This document shows positions 50,301 to 60,804 of a stretch of DNA of 64,000 nt, piece by piece (the stretch's first letter is position 1; every line of letters starts with the position of its first letter). The stretch is from Oxyruncus cristatus (lineage: Eukaryota; Chordata; Aves; Passeriformes; Cotingidae), in assembly GCA_013399855.1 (NCBI GenBank), contig VXAY01005627.1:830835-894834 (forward strand), given 5' to 3'. Below the pieces are notes generated by a model. It searched no databases, was not told where the DNA came from, and saw nothing but the letters and a program-made list of their open reading frames with translations. The translations under genes were made by a program, and so were the position numbers.

Positions 50301-51070
50301 CCTTAAACCTCAGTGGAAAACAGGTGCTTACTGTGAAAGTAATCCAACCAGATATCTTCAAAATCTTAATAGGCAAAGTGGATTGACCTCAGTTCATCTT
50401 CGTGGAGCTTAGGACAAATTGATCAATTTACTTCCTAAATAATTACCATTTGAATGTTGATTTTACCTTCCTAAGATTAGTACATTAAAAAGCCTGTATT
50501 CAGGAATGCTAATGCAATGCAGTTCTGCAAACACACAGACTTACAAAAAACCCACAATATATTCTTTATATAGAAAAGCTTCAACTGATTCTGGGTAATG
50601 AGGATTTACTTATTCTTTTGTTGAAGAATGAAAAAAAACCAAACCAGAAATAAAACAGAGAAATGGATATAGTTAGAACTCTGGAGAGAAAGACTTTATT
50701 TAGCATTTAGATTTTTGAGGTTAGGCATTAAGATTCCATGGGTGCAACAACTGCAATGCAAACTTTATCTGTTTAAAATAAGCCCTTGGAATAAAGAAGA
50801 CAAGAAAATTATTTATGTTTCAAGTGAGGGATCTAAAATTTGAATATTAAAACACAATCTAATTATTTCATAAATGTTGTAAGTTGCCTAGTAAGGCTCC
50901 AATGAAATACATTGATTGAGCAATAACTTTTGAAGTCTGCTTGCAATAAATGGCACTTTTTTTTGTTCTTCAGTTGACTCAAACATTGAGGCAGGTTACG
51001 CTCTCAGGTGTGTAGCTGTTCATTTCAGTGAATGTTGAGGTAACTTAACTGATATGGTTAGGGTTTCCCA
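47305..51070. other. Non-coding stretch, no gene seen
   Basis: No recognisable gene or repeat family. Minus-strand open frames of 112 codons (47515-47853; 48747-49085) have no domain. AT-rich throughout. Confidence 0.6.
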
Positions 51071-51071
51071 G

Positions 51072-51278
51072 CTGGATGAAGACTCAGCAGTCCAGACACT
51101 TAGCCATACTCAGGTAGGCTTCATTTCCATAATCGCCCTCCCTGGAAGTAATTTTCTTTGTTGAGAAGAGCTTTCTCTCCTGCAGCAGGTGCTGACAGAT
51201 CTTTCTCAGCGTCTTAAAGGAAGAGACGCAGAAGAATTTACTCTGGTCTGGCATCAGCTAGAGTGTCTGCTCATCTGA
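51072..51278 (+). other. Exon-like segments (unverified)
   Basis: Two short open pieces carry fair splice signals on the plus strand. Piece one is 51072-51113 (42 bases, flanked by TTTCCCAG and GTAGGC) and reads LDEDSAVQTLSHTQ. Piece two starts after TCTCCTGCAG at 51186 (or at 51189 after the next CAG) and reads LTDLSQRLKGRDAEEF, then TLVWHQLECLLI, to a TGA at 51276. Both are in phase 0, so they could join in frame. The intervening intron would be only about 72 bases, which is short for a vertebrate. The peptide has a protein-like composition but I do not recognise it. Chance or a decayed gene are realistic alternatives. Confidence 0.18.
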
Positions 51279-51800
51279 ATGTGCAGCAAATAAGGGAAGT
51301 TAAAAAATGTGAATCTCAATTTAATGAGGAAATTCTATTTTCTCTTCTGCATCCCATTCCTCAGTTTCTCCCACTTTTTAAGTATCAAAAGTTTTACATT
51401 TTTTCTTGCAACATTTTGCATTCTGATTCCTCTTCATTAATATTGTTTATATCTCTCCATTAATCATCTCTTGGCATTTGTGTCTCCTGGAAATTCTCCA
51501 TGGCAGCTTTATAAGTTGCTTTTTCTATACTGTTTCTCGTGCGAAAGTTGAAGTATCTTTCTGTGCTTCTATTTAAAAGTTTGTAAGTTCTGATTCCAAT
51601 CCCCCAGAAGCCCATTTTCCCCCCCTCTGGAACAAATATAAGGGGAATCTCAAAATCTATATAATCTGATAATTTTTTTTTTAGAGCCAGTCTTTACAAG
51701 ATGGGTTCTTGTCTTTTATCTTTTCTTTTATACTGAATTTTCTGGAGTTCCCACAGGTAGATCACAGAGACAATGGCTGGGCTTGTTATAAAACTCATGA

Positions 51801-51896
51801 ATTAACTTATAACTCAGGTAAGGGTCGCTTACCTTCTCTGCTTTATAAATTAACTTATAACTCAGGTAAGGGTCGCTTACCTTCTCTGCTTTATAA
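51801..51896 (+). repeat. Perfect 2 x 48-bp tandem duplication
   Basis: Two identical 48-base units (51801-51848 and 51849-51896). Each starts ATTAACTTATAA, ends CTTTATAA and contains a 7-bp hairpin (AGGTAAG, 5-base loop, CTTACCT). Perfect identity suggests a recent event. Because 48 is a multiple of three, a small open frame through it repeats 16 residues, but this is not evidence of coding. Confidence 0.95.
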
Positions 51897-52970
51897 AAAA
51901 GCTTTGCCAATCTTCTTAATCATTATATTTTTATTTTTTTAATGGGAAATGGAACTGGCTCCCCTCAGGTTCTGGATCGATTCAAGCTCATAGTGTAAGC
52001 TTTAGACACTCAATGGTGTCTAAAAGTTGTCAGCAGCTTGATGGCATGAATTATGTCAGTTTCTGGTGTTAGTCTTGGCTTTGGGAGACAAATGCCCATG
52101 TTACGAAGAGCCACCAAATATAACACTAATAAAGTGTAATCAGATTAAAGTTCAAACAGTCATGGAGATTGAACAAGGCTGTAAAGTTATCCTCCCTCAT
52201 TCAAAAAATTAAGCTAGGGTATGGAAAAGCTGCAGGGGTACCTATCCTTGCTAAAGCTACTGGTTGTATTAAAGGACCTTTAAGGGCTTCAGAGTTTGGT
52301 CTCTTGCTATGAGCACTGTTCCATTTTATGTATATGTACATTCAAATTGTGTAAGTGGTTTTGTTCTTTTGTGTTCAGTGGCATCTACCTAGTCTGGATT
52401 ACCCTCTCTCTTTTATGTTTTCAGTACTATTAGTATTTTATTACCTGAAATTAACTTTTTATGACTTGAAAATACCTATAAGGCTTTAAAAATGAAGGAA
52501 ACTAAACAGGTTAGTATTAAATAATTACACATGCTCTGGACCTGCCAGTAAAACAAAATGCCTTGTACCTGGAAACATTTATGGAGAATACAGAGAAAAG
52601 TTATGACAATTGAGGCAGGATTTTAATTTTATTATTTATATGCTTAATTAAAGCCTGGAAAAATGATAATTGTATGTAAGTTGAATTAGTACAATGTATG
52701 TATTGCAATTACAATGACTTGAAAAAAACATTTTTTGGTTGTCCACCTTGAAACTTCAAAGTTACTGTATAAAATAGCTAAGTTTGGCACAGGATTCAGT
52801 TCAATTGACACACTTCAGTCCAACACCCTGGGGAGTGTGATCTGGGGTTGTTAATGCTCAATCACAGAGTTACTTTCATCACCAGGTGAACAATCTACAA
52901 TTTGACTGCAACCTTAATAATTTTTTCTGCCCAGGTTTCTCTGAGGATGCTAAGGGAATGGAAAACCTGA

Positions 52971-53816
52971 TTCCAGTCACACATCTGTTTCCACCAGACA
53001 GTGTTTTGCAGGGGTGATGAGGACACCTCACTTTTTCTGTGTCTTTGGTCAGTGGCAGAGAGTTCCCTCGTGATTATATTTACAAATACAACATTGCCAT
53101 TGTTTAGCAATGATACTGCCAGACACAAAGTGATGCAACAAGCAGCTGAACATATCATAGTAGGTGAGTTCATTTTAATCTTGTTTCCTTTATACTATTC
53201 CAGCATCTTATCAGGCCTGTTTTCATATAGCCAAACATGCTATGTGTAGAAAATGTGTGAAATTTGGAGCAGACAGGTTGATCTTAGTCCTAGGAAGTAC
53301 CACACTGACTGAAGAATGCTGAAAACCATTGCTTTAGACAAATAGACTCTAAAGCGACACTTGTATTTTGCAATCATTACAATAAATACTTTGTCTTTTT
53401 TAGGGAAAGCTTTTCCTGGATGTTATTCTAAGAGGATCAGTCACAGTGCTTTTGACCTTTTACTGTACACTACTCCATTAACATCCCGTGGAGAAATTCT
53501 CCTTATATATGTAATTGATGCATTTTACGAGACACAAATCAAAATAGATAGTCAAAAAATAGATAGTATGGAACTCAGGAAGAGCTGCCTGCCTGAGTAC
53601 TTCGTTGGCATATTGCCTATAGTTGATAGTGTCAACTCAACATATGGTCCTTCAAATGCACTGATGAATTCTCTTATGGGAATAAAGTCAGACTTGTCTA
53701 TGAAGTGTTTAAAGTTTCAAAGTCCAAGAAATAAAGCAAGCTGTAGCTCTAGTGAGGAGGAGACCTTACAGGCTTGTGTGCAAACATTGCAGCTTTTCAC
53801 CACAACTATTTTTTAA
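52971..53816 (+). other. Possible two-exon open frame or gene remnant (unverified)
   Basis: An open stretch from 52971 ends at a strong donor (AG|GTGAGT, last exon base 53163) after codons reading VIIFTNTTLPLFSNDTARHK and VMQQAAEHIIV. A second stretch begins after TCTTTTTTAG at 53404 and runs 137 codons to a TAA at 53814-53816. Phase agrees at the junction (1 + 2 bases, giving Gly). The 5' limit is unclear: a candidate acceptor (CTTTGGTCAG) lies at 53031-53040, and the sequence before 52971 is open only in another frame, as if frameshifted. No domain is recognised; the C-terminal part has a Ser/Glu-rich patch. The intron would be 240 bases. It could be a real exon pair, a pseudogene remnant or chance. 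Confidence 0.22.
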
Positions 53817-53819
53817 TCA

Positions 53820-55315
53820 TTTCCACAGTGTGAACAGCCTTGCACAAGACCAGAGCAATTGTTAAAATAGTTACTACTTGAACACAGCCAAACTATGTTG
53901 CGAGCTGATTTAGCTAGATGAGTACTGCACTTTGAAAAAAGACAGTTGTTAAGCTTGTTCTAAATCTGTAGATGTATCCTCAAATTAGGGAGAACTTGAA
54001 ACAGTGCAGAAAAGAAAGGATGGCAGAATTATGCAATTAAAATTCTCATCTAACCTCCTGAACAAGATCCAACAACCACAGAGTGTCTGAAATTATATAT
54101 TCAGTGTTTATATGTGGCAGTGATAGAGTAAAAGAATTTGTACTAGTTTGGCTTTTCACATAGACATGCAAAACAAACACAGTCTCCATGCCAAGAAGTG
54201 CAAGGGTACATGGCAGAGGACTAGGAACAGGGAGGCAGTCCTACTGCCTGCTCATCTGGATGAGGTAAAGTGATGGGCACATGACCCAAAGGGTATAGAA
54301 ATTTCTGAAATAATGACCCACTCTCTCTTTTTATTGTTGCTATTGTTAAAATGACACAAACACTGCTGCAAAAGGATTTTCTTTCCATTATTTTTTGCCT
54401 CTGCTTCTAGTGGCCCTCTCAGGCAGTGAATAAAACTTGAAGAAGGGCAGTTTGGTGCACAAATGTTCTCATTATCTTAAAGGGGTCAATGGTCAAAGGT
54501 GAAAAAAATTCATAGAGTAGTTATGATTAAAGGTAGTTTTTTATATGCTTTTGATAAAGGCTTGTGAAACAGCCAGAAGAGATCCTGCAATTTTAATGTT
54601 AAGTGGCTTTTGTATTGGAAAAATGCCCAAGGGCCATGTCTAGCATGGTCACTTACAAATGACTGATGGGAGATCAATACAGACAGAGTGGGGATGCAGC
54701 TTTGTCACTGGGAGATGCAGTTACTATGTGATTAGCCTTAAATAGCATTGATGTGGATGTAGATGGGCAGTAAAGTGCTTAGTATCCAGTGAGCATGATG
54801 GCTGTTTGTACACAAAAGTTAATGAAAGAGGAAAACCACATTATCATTAGACACTCAAAGGGGCTTCCCACACTCATTCTGAAATTTTAGGAGCAGATTA
54901 GCCTGACAAGGAGCTAGGTAGACCTGCCAGTCCCAACAGCATAAATTCTGAATTCGGTTTTCTCCTATGAGAAGCAATCCCATAGACCTTGGTAATAAAC
55001 CTTGTTAAGTTCTATGTGCAACCCGATTATAGGGGAACAAGTAGGCCACTACCTTTCTCAGAGGCAGAAAATCCTGTGAAAGAAGCACAAACAGTAACTA
55101 AAGAGGGGAGAGAGGATACAAGAAGGTACTTTGAGGAAGGTAAGATCCTCTGGCACTGGTAACATACTGCACTAAATCTTCTCTGTTCCTTAGTGTGAGG
55201 ATCATTATGGTTAATCAGATCCAAAATATCTCACTAGGCATTTCACTTTTCTTCCCCAGATACATTACCAATAAATAAGGATTTAAAAATGCATTTGATT
55301 GCATTCTTGCTAAAA
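53820..55315. other. Non-coding stretch, no gene seen
   Basis: Unique AT-rich sequence; no gene or repeat family was recognised. If the frame just upstream were a last exon, a 3' UTR would lie here. ATTAAA occurs at about 54035, but nothing ties it to a transcript. Confidence 0.5.
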
Positions 55316-55321
55316 CATTTT

Positions 55322-55482
55322 TCCCAGGAATGTGGTAGAGTTCCTATGAAAGGAGGTTTTCAAGATGCAAATGGACAGGGTACAAGATGATCTCCTCCTG
55401 ACTCCCTTTCCCTTGAAAGTTTGGACCAGACAATCTTTTGAGCTTCCTTCCAACATGAGTTATTCTACATTTCTGTGATATT
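55322..55482 (+). mobile_element. CR1 LINE 3' end (about 160 bp)
   Basis: A CR1 3' UTR in plus orientation: GGAGGTTTTCAAGATGCAAA, then GGACAGGGTACAAGATGATC, a TTTGGACCAGACAATCTTTT block, then CCTTCCAACATGAG and a decayed TATTCTACATTTCTGTGAT tail. It differs in its UTR from the copies at 13.1 and 47.0 kb, so it belongs to another CR1 subfamily. It is strongly 5' truncated, and its left limit is uncertain by 20-50 bases. Confidence 0.88.
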
Positions 55483-55484
55483 AC

Positions 55485-55995
55485 TTAGCACCTTCTTATT
55501 TTACAAACACACACACATATATACACTCTTTTTAGTTTCAAAACACAGACTTAGTGGGGCACCCATAGTATTAAAAAAAGCGTCTCAGATTTGCCCCAAT
55601 CTGCCTTTCTGGAGGGTTTTGGGTTTCCTTTTTCCTATAGGAACCTCTGTATTTTTCCTGTGTCAAAGAGTAAAATAACCTAATTCAGATATTAATCCCC
55701 CTTTATATCAAATTCTAAAATCTCTCATTTGTTGCTCAAAAGAAGAAACGATCACACCACTGAAGAGAGTGACTATAAAATGACAAACAAGAAGATAGTA
55801 ATTTTGAGTGTTCTGATTAATACTTGCTCCTTTTTTTTATTTATTCCTTTTCCTTTTGCTACATGAGAAAGAATAAATCACACTCTGAAAAAGCATCATC
55901 TACACTATCTCCTCTGACCTCCTACCCCGCTACTCATAGTATTAAAAGGTTTTTCTCAATTTTAGTCACATGGGGTAAACTGAAATTATTTCATG
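55485..55995. other. Non-coding stretch with short CA/TA repeat
   Basis: Starts with a short CA/TA alternating repeat (about 55504-55526). Nothing else was recognised. Confidence 0.6.
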
Positions 55996-55999
55996 GCTA

Positions 56000-56115
56000 A
56001 CCTGATATTTCCAGGGCCACGGTGAAGCCAGAAATTTGTGGCCTAGGGTCATCACATGCCTTTCTAATGCACCCTCAGTACGTGGTTAATTACAGGGAGA
56101 ATTTGGGTATCCTGC
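56000..56115. promoter_or_regulatory. Candidate conserved non-coding element
   Basis: A compact block with GCCACGGTG, GTACGTGGTTAATTACAGGG and no repeats. The TTAATTA core suggests homeodomain binding. Support is weak. Confidence 0.22.
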
Positions 56116-56119
56116 TGTC

Positions 56120-56895
56120 AGAAGCCACTGCAGTACAGCACCAGTCAGAAAGACTCCTCGCTAAGCAGCTCTGCTGCATTCAAACCTAGACACCCTTTCA
56201 GGATACCCACTAGAAGTGGAGATGACCCAGAAGAGACCAGAAGGCTTAATCTTGGACAGTGCACATGTAAAATCTGGGGGCTTTATAACAACATACATCT
56301 AAAATCATTACACCCTTTATTAGCAAAAGATAGTGCACACATGATCAGCTAATTAAAATTGGGCCAAACTACTAATGGAGCCATAACCTAGGTCATTGAT
56401 TCCCAAAGCATTTCTTCTTTTACTAAGCTGAAAGAGAAGCTCTGTAGTTCAAATAAGGCAAAATCCCTGCTATACTTAATCCATCTTTTTTAACTGCCTG
56501 AACTCACTGTTGACTAAAACTCTTCTGAGGGCATTGAACTGAGTTAGTAGCTCAGCCTTTGCAATCATGGTTATTTCTTGTCTGTTTAACTGTTCCTAAG
56601 TGAAATGTAAAAAATATTATTCTCCAATATTTACAAGAAGGAGACATCGTTTCCTCTCTGAAGAATCTATGTAAGCATACTCAGAAGACAAAGCAATTTA
56701 TTTTTCAAATTACTTTGTACAATTTATCAAAACTGAATAGTTTACCCAGGCAAGATTTGGCTACTTGTCAAAAGAAGCATGGTTGTCCAGTCATTTTCCA
56801 ATAGGAGCAATAACATATTGGCGTCTTTTGGAATGTTTTGTTAAATGTGCAGTCAGCCAACACTCAAGAGTAAATATACAGCCACAGCTGAGGCC
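56120..56895. other. Non-coding stretch, no gene seen
   Basis: No gene, repeat family or notable motif was recognised. Confidence 0.6.
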
Positions 56896-56899
56896 TTCA

Positions 56900-57005
56900 G
56901 CTCACATTTCCAGGTTCACAAGTCCCAGACCTGTCACACATTTCCTTTTTGACCCTGGACAAGATATTTAATCTCCCAGCCCTCCATCTGTATAACAGCT
57001 AATAT
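56900..57005 (-). mobile_element. MIR SINE fragment
   Basis: Read on the plus strand, the order matches the reverse complement of MIR. It has CCAGGTTCACAAGTCCCAG (family GGGTTCGAATCCCGG), CTGTCACACATTTCC, TGACCCTGGACAAGATATTT (family TGACCTTGGGCAAGTTACTT) and AATCTCCCAGCC, with CCATCTGTATAACAGCTAAT at the end. Conservation is better than in the other MIR fragments here. It is an ancient amniote repeat with no coding capacity. Confidence 0.7.
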
Positions 57006-57009
57006 ATTA

Positions 57010-57220
57010 CATGCCTTTATTGCTATAGACTGCAGAATAAGAACAGTGTCCAATTACAGATACGTTCAGTGCTGCATATGATGGAGATGTGTTGATAGCT
57101 GAGGCCTCAGAAAGCTGCTCTAAAAAAAAAGGAATCAGAAATTACAAATTACTATTTTATCATGTAGTTTTCTGACTGTGCTTCTGTAGTCTCTGCTTAC
57201 CCAGGTCCTCCTTACAGGTG
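57010..57220. other. Short non-coding spacer
   Basis: Unique sequence between the MIR and the CR1; nothing was recognised. Confidence 0.6.
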
Positions 57221-57227
57221 AAATAGA

Positions 57228-58135
57228 ATCTTAGAATCATGGAATCACAGAATCATAGAATCAGCTGGGTTGGAAAGGACCTCTCAGATCATCAAGTCCA
57301 ACCCTTGATCCACTACCACCATGGTTACTAGACCACGGCACTAAGTGCCACATCCAATCTCATCTTAAAAACCTCCAGGGATGGAGAATCCACCACTTCC
57401 CCGGGCAGCTCATTCCAATGCCCGATTACCCTCTCTATAATGAATTTCTTTCTGATATCTAACCTAAACCTCCTTTGGGACAGCTTAAGGCCATGCCCTC
57501 TTGTCTTAACGGCTGGTTGCCTGGGAGAAGAGACCAACCCCCATCTGGCTACAACCTCCTCTCAGGTAGTTGTAGAGAGCGATGAGGTCTCCCCTGAGCC
57601 TTCTCTTCTCCAGGCTAAACAACCCCAGCTCCTTCAGCCTCTCCTCATAGGACTGGTGTTCAAGTCCCTTCACCAGCCTCGTTGCTCTCCTCTGGACCTG
57701 CTCCAGCACCTCAATATCCCTCCTGAACTGAGGGGCCCAGAACTGGACACAGCACTCCAGGTGTGGCCTCACCAGTGCTGAGTACAGGGGCAGAATCACC
57801 TCCCTGTTCCTGCTGGCCACACTGTTCCTGATCCAGGCCAGGATGCCATTGGCCTTCTTGGCCACCTGGGCACACTGCTGGCTCATGTTCAGCTTCCTGT
57901 CAATCCAAACTCCCAGGTCCCTTTCTGCCTGGCTGCTCTCCAGCCACTCTGTGCCCAGCCTGTAGCGCTGCAGGGGGTTGTTGTGGCCAAAGTGCAGGAC
58001 CCGGCACTTGGCCTTGTTGAACCTCATCCCGTTGGAATCAGCCCAACTCTCCAGTCTGTCCAGGTCCCTCTGCAGAGCTCTCCTGTCTTCCAGCTGATCG
58101 ACACTCCCCCCCCAGCTTGGTGTCATCTGGTCATT
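57228..58135 (-). mobile_element. CR1 LINE, 5'-truncated copy with RT-region frame
   Basis: The best-preserved transposon in the window. On the plus strand it begins with four degenerate CATAGAATC octamers and GGTTGGAAAGGACCTCTCAG, the CR1 3' tail read backwards. It ends in CTTGGTGTCATCTGG. About 0.9 kb of a roughly 4.5-kb family remains, so it was truncated at insertion. On the minus strand it codes for the C-terminal part of the CR1 pol protein. The right end is approximate: a small insertion-like difference beside ATGACACCAAGCTGG blurs the boundary. Confidence 0.95.
57328..58126 (-). pseudogene. CR1 pol (reverse transcriptase C-terminal region), broken
   Basis: In intact CR1, the pol product copies the element's RNA into the genome at a nick. 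Here the minus strand keeps 206 codons (58126 to 57506) with family landmarks in order: [104 protein letters not shown] and [15 protein letters not shown]. After [10 protein letters not shown] an extra base shifts the frame. The remainder ([33 protein letters not shown]) continues in the frame at 57537-57328. The catalytic palm, endonuclease and first ORF are missing, so it cannot move. Confidence 0.93.
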
Positions 58136-58139
58136 TGCT

Positions 58140-59076
58140 AAACCCTTGCAAGGCTAGGAGGGCAGGTGAAGGTCAACCAAAGGTCTGTTTCCCTCTCCAG
58201 AGGTCTCTCAATGTATTTGAGAACCATGCTGATAGACTGGCAAGAAATTCATAGCCTTTGGAATAGTCCTGAAACTTTATACCTTTGACACAACAAAGGA
58301 GAATTATTAATTTGGTCCTCAACTTCCATCGAAAGTATTCAATTTGTTTGCATGATCATATATTACTCTACTGACTTTGTCTCCTAGAAATACAATGCTT
58401 GCCAGTGAGTTGTTTCTCATGACCTGGGAAGCTAAGTGATGTCTAATATTGATCAGCGGTTCATACATTAATGGACATAGCTAAATTGAAAAAGATCCTC
58501 TTTATACACACTGTGGCAAATTGTATCTGTTTGACTGGAGAGGGCAACCTTTTATTGAACTGCATAGTGGTTTGCTTTTAGTTGAGTTTATCTACAAAGG
58601 ATTTTCCCCTTTTTGAATTGTTCCACGAAAGAAGTGGGTTTTTTTCTCTCTCTCCAGACCATATTTAGCACATGCCTGTCTAGAGTGACTCTCATTTAAC
58701 CTTCCATCATACCCATGATGTAGGAAAAGCCAATTTGAGTTTCCTATGTCAATGAAGAATAATGCAATAGGGGACTAATTTATTACTACTAACAATAGAC
58801 TATATCCTTTCCTAGACTTTCAGCCAGGGCAGAGGCTGCAGCAGGTTTATCTATACCTGTTTTCATCAGGTAATACCCACTTCTGAAGTGGTGCTGCCTT
58901 CCTCAGGCCTGGGAGACATTGCCTCATGCTGTACCATAACTATCCTTCCTCTTGAAAAATTGTACAAATTGGAAATTGTTGCACCGGAGTCTCATCTGGT
59001 TTCTTCCAAAGTCCAGATCTATTATCTGTGTCTCACTATTTTACATCACCTATGTCCTTTCTTCACTTCCTTTCAC
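58140..59076. other. Non-coding stretch, no gene seen
   Basis: Unique sequence between the CR1 and the LTR; no gene was recognised. Confidence 0.6.
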
Positions 59077-59081
59077 TATAC

Positions 59082-59647
59082 TTTTGTGATTTAACCCCAG
59101 CTAGTACACAGAATCACTCAACCATTCAGTCACTCTCCGTAGTGCAATGGGGGAGAGAATTGGGAGGGTGAAAGTGAGAGAGCTCATGACTTGAGATAAA
59201 GACAATTTAATAGGTAAAACAAAAGCCACAGGCAGAAGCAAAGCAAATGAAGGAATTCATTCACCACTTCACATGGGCAGGCAGATGTTCAGTCATCCCC
59301 AGGAAAGCCAGGGTCCATCATGTTTCACAGTGACTTGGGAAGGCAAATGCCATCATTCCAAATGTCTCCACTCTTCTTCCCCCAGCTTCACATACTGAGC
59401 ATGATGCCATATGGTATGATGTGTCAGTTTGGGTCCTGGCTGTCCCCCCAATTCCTTGTGGATCCCCAGACCACTCACAGGTGGGATGGGGTGAGGAGCA
59501 GAAAAGGCCTTAGTGCTATGTAAGCACTGCTCAGCAGTAATGAAAGTATCTGTGATTATCAACACTGTTTCCAGCAGAAATCCAAAATATAGACTAATAA
59601 TAGCTACTGTGAAGAAAATTAACTCTATCCCAGGCAAAACCAGCGCA
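59082..59647 (-). mobile_element. Solo LTR, avian ERVL-type, with 5-bp target duplication
   Basis: The 566-bp LTR is flanked by a perfect 5-bp duplication TATAC (59077-59081 and 59648-59652), the size made by ERVL-type integrases (ERVK usually makes 6). Read on the minus strand it starts TG, then GGTTTTGCCTGGGATAGAG, TTAATTTTCTTCACAGTAGC, GAGCAGTGCTTACATAG and AAGGCCTTTTCTGCTCCTCA. Later come CATACCATATGGCATCATGC, a weakened TATA region, CCTATTAAATTGTCTTTATC (ATTAAA poly-A signal) and GGGGTTAAATC near the end. The terminal CA is mutated. No retroviral gene adjoins it, so two LTRs recombined and lost the provirus. Confidence 0.92.
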
Positions 59648-59654
59648 TATACTA

Positions 59655-60655
59655 ACGATCATCAGTAAGCTGGTTGACAGGAAGACAAAAAGCAAGCTTT
59701 ATTGGACAGGACAAAGGATAGCCCTTTATTTAGACTGGATGAGAAGGAGCCAGGTGAGCCTGACATTACAGAATAGACATAGGAGATTTTTCAGTTTAAC
59801 AGCTTTGCTTATGAAGGGACAGAACAAATGGAGTTTGTGCAAATCAAGCTTAAGGTGAGCTGATAGAGCAGTTTTGTTTCTCAGGAAATGACTGCACCCT
59901 GCTTGGCATCAGTCATTGCCTCCGATCCCATCTTTGAAAGATCCCAACATTTTATATTTATTTACCAACACAAATTACATTGGCAGCCAGTCACTTCAAG
60001 CAATCTGCCTAGTCTGGTACAGCCAAGCATACAGGGTTTTAACAAAGAAAAATAAAAGATCTGTTCTTCCTATTCTGAGAATGACAGATATAGCCTACCC
60101 CAGGCTCTTGGTCAGCCAGCTGGCACTGAATTGCATCACACTTTCAAAAAACCCAGCTCCTTATTTTATTAATACTTTCCATGTGCTAAATATTACAGAA
60201 GACAATTATTGGCAGTTCAGTATCTTTACTTTAGTTAGGCTGAATCTCTTTCTGTCTCTCACACATTTTTTGACACAGCACTGAAAAGTGATGAACTCAA
60301 ATGAATATGTATATCTGCTGTGGTCAAGTTGTGTTCTAATTTTTTTTTAAATTCTAAATAGAAGAAGCAGCAAAGAAAAGTTCCTATTGTAGATTTGGGC
60401 AAGAATAAAGCAACACAAGCAAGTAGAAAAATGTTCTTTGTTCTGTAGGGCCTCTTGTTACCATACATTTTTCATTTCCTGTATTTGAAACTCCAATTAA
60501 CACTCACTTTCTCTGCCCCATACAGAATTATGACCTAGTCCTCCCACAGAATAAATAAATAAAGAAGAATCATCACAGTTCATAAGGGAGGGTATTTAAG
60601 AAAACAGGTAATTGTACACTTTCAAGGAGATCTGATTTGTAAAAAAGAAAAAGTG
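59655..60655. other. Non-coding stretch, no gene seen
   Basis: A 122-codon open frame at 59916-60284 (plus) has no recognisable domain or splice partner. The sequence is otherwise unique and AT-rich. Confidence 0.55.
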
Positions 60656-60658
60656 TCT

Positions 60659-60800
60659 AGGGGCAGCATGGTGCAAGGGACTCAGATTAGGGCACGCACA
60701 CATTAAGCAAGTTATTTAAAATGTGAGTTTTCAATTTCCCTGTCAGAATAAGTTATAATATTAAGTACCAAGTACCCTGTGAGGGTTCTCAAGGAGTCTT
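60659..60800 (-). mobile_element. MIR SINE fragment
   Basis: On the plus strand: GGGGCAGCATGGTGCAAGGG (family GAGGCAGTATAGCGTAGTGG), then after an internal deletion GCAAGTTATTTAAAATG, TTTTCAATTTCCCTGTCAG, TATAATATTAAGTACCAAG and TACCCTGTGAGGGTT. This is the reverse complement of MIR in the right order. It is highly diverged and interrupted. Confidence 0.6.
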
Positions 60801-60804
60801 GCTT

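Noticed and set aside
51741..51800. Possible third, decayed copy upstream of the 48-bp tandem
   Set aside because: Only scattered matches (CAGGTA, TTATAAA); not better than chance.
57440..57781. Plus-strand 113-codon frame over the 57-kb CR1
   Set aside because: Antisense shadow of the CR1 pol frame.
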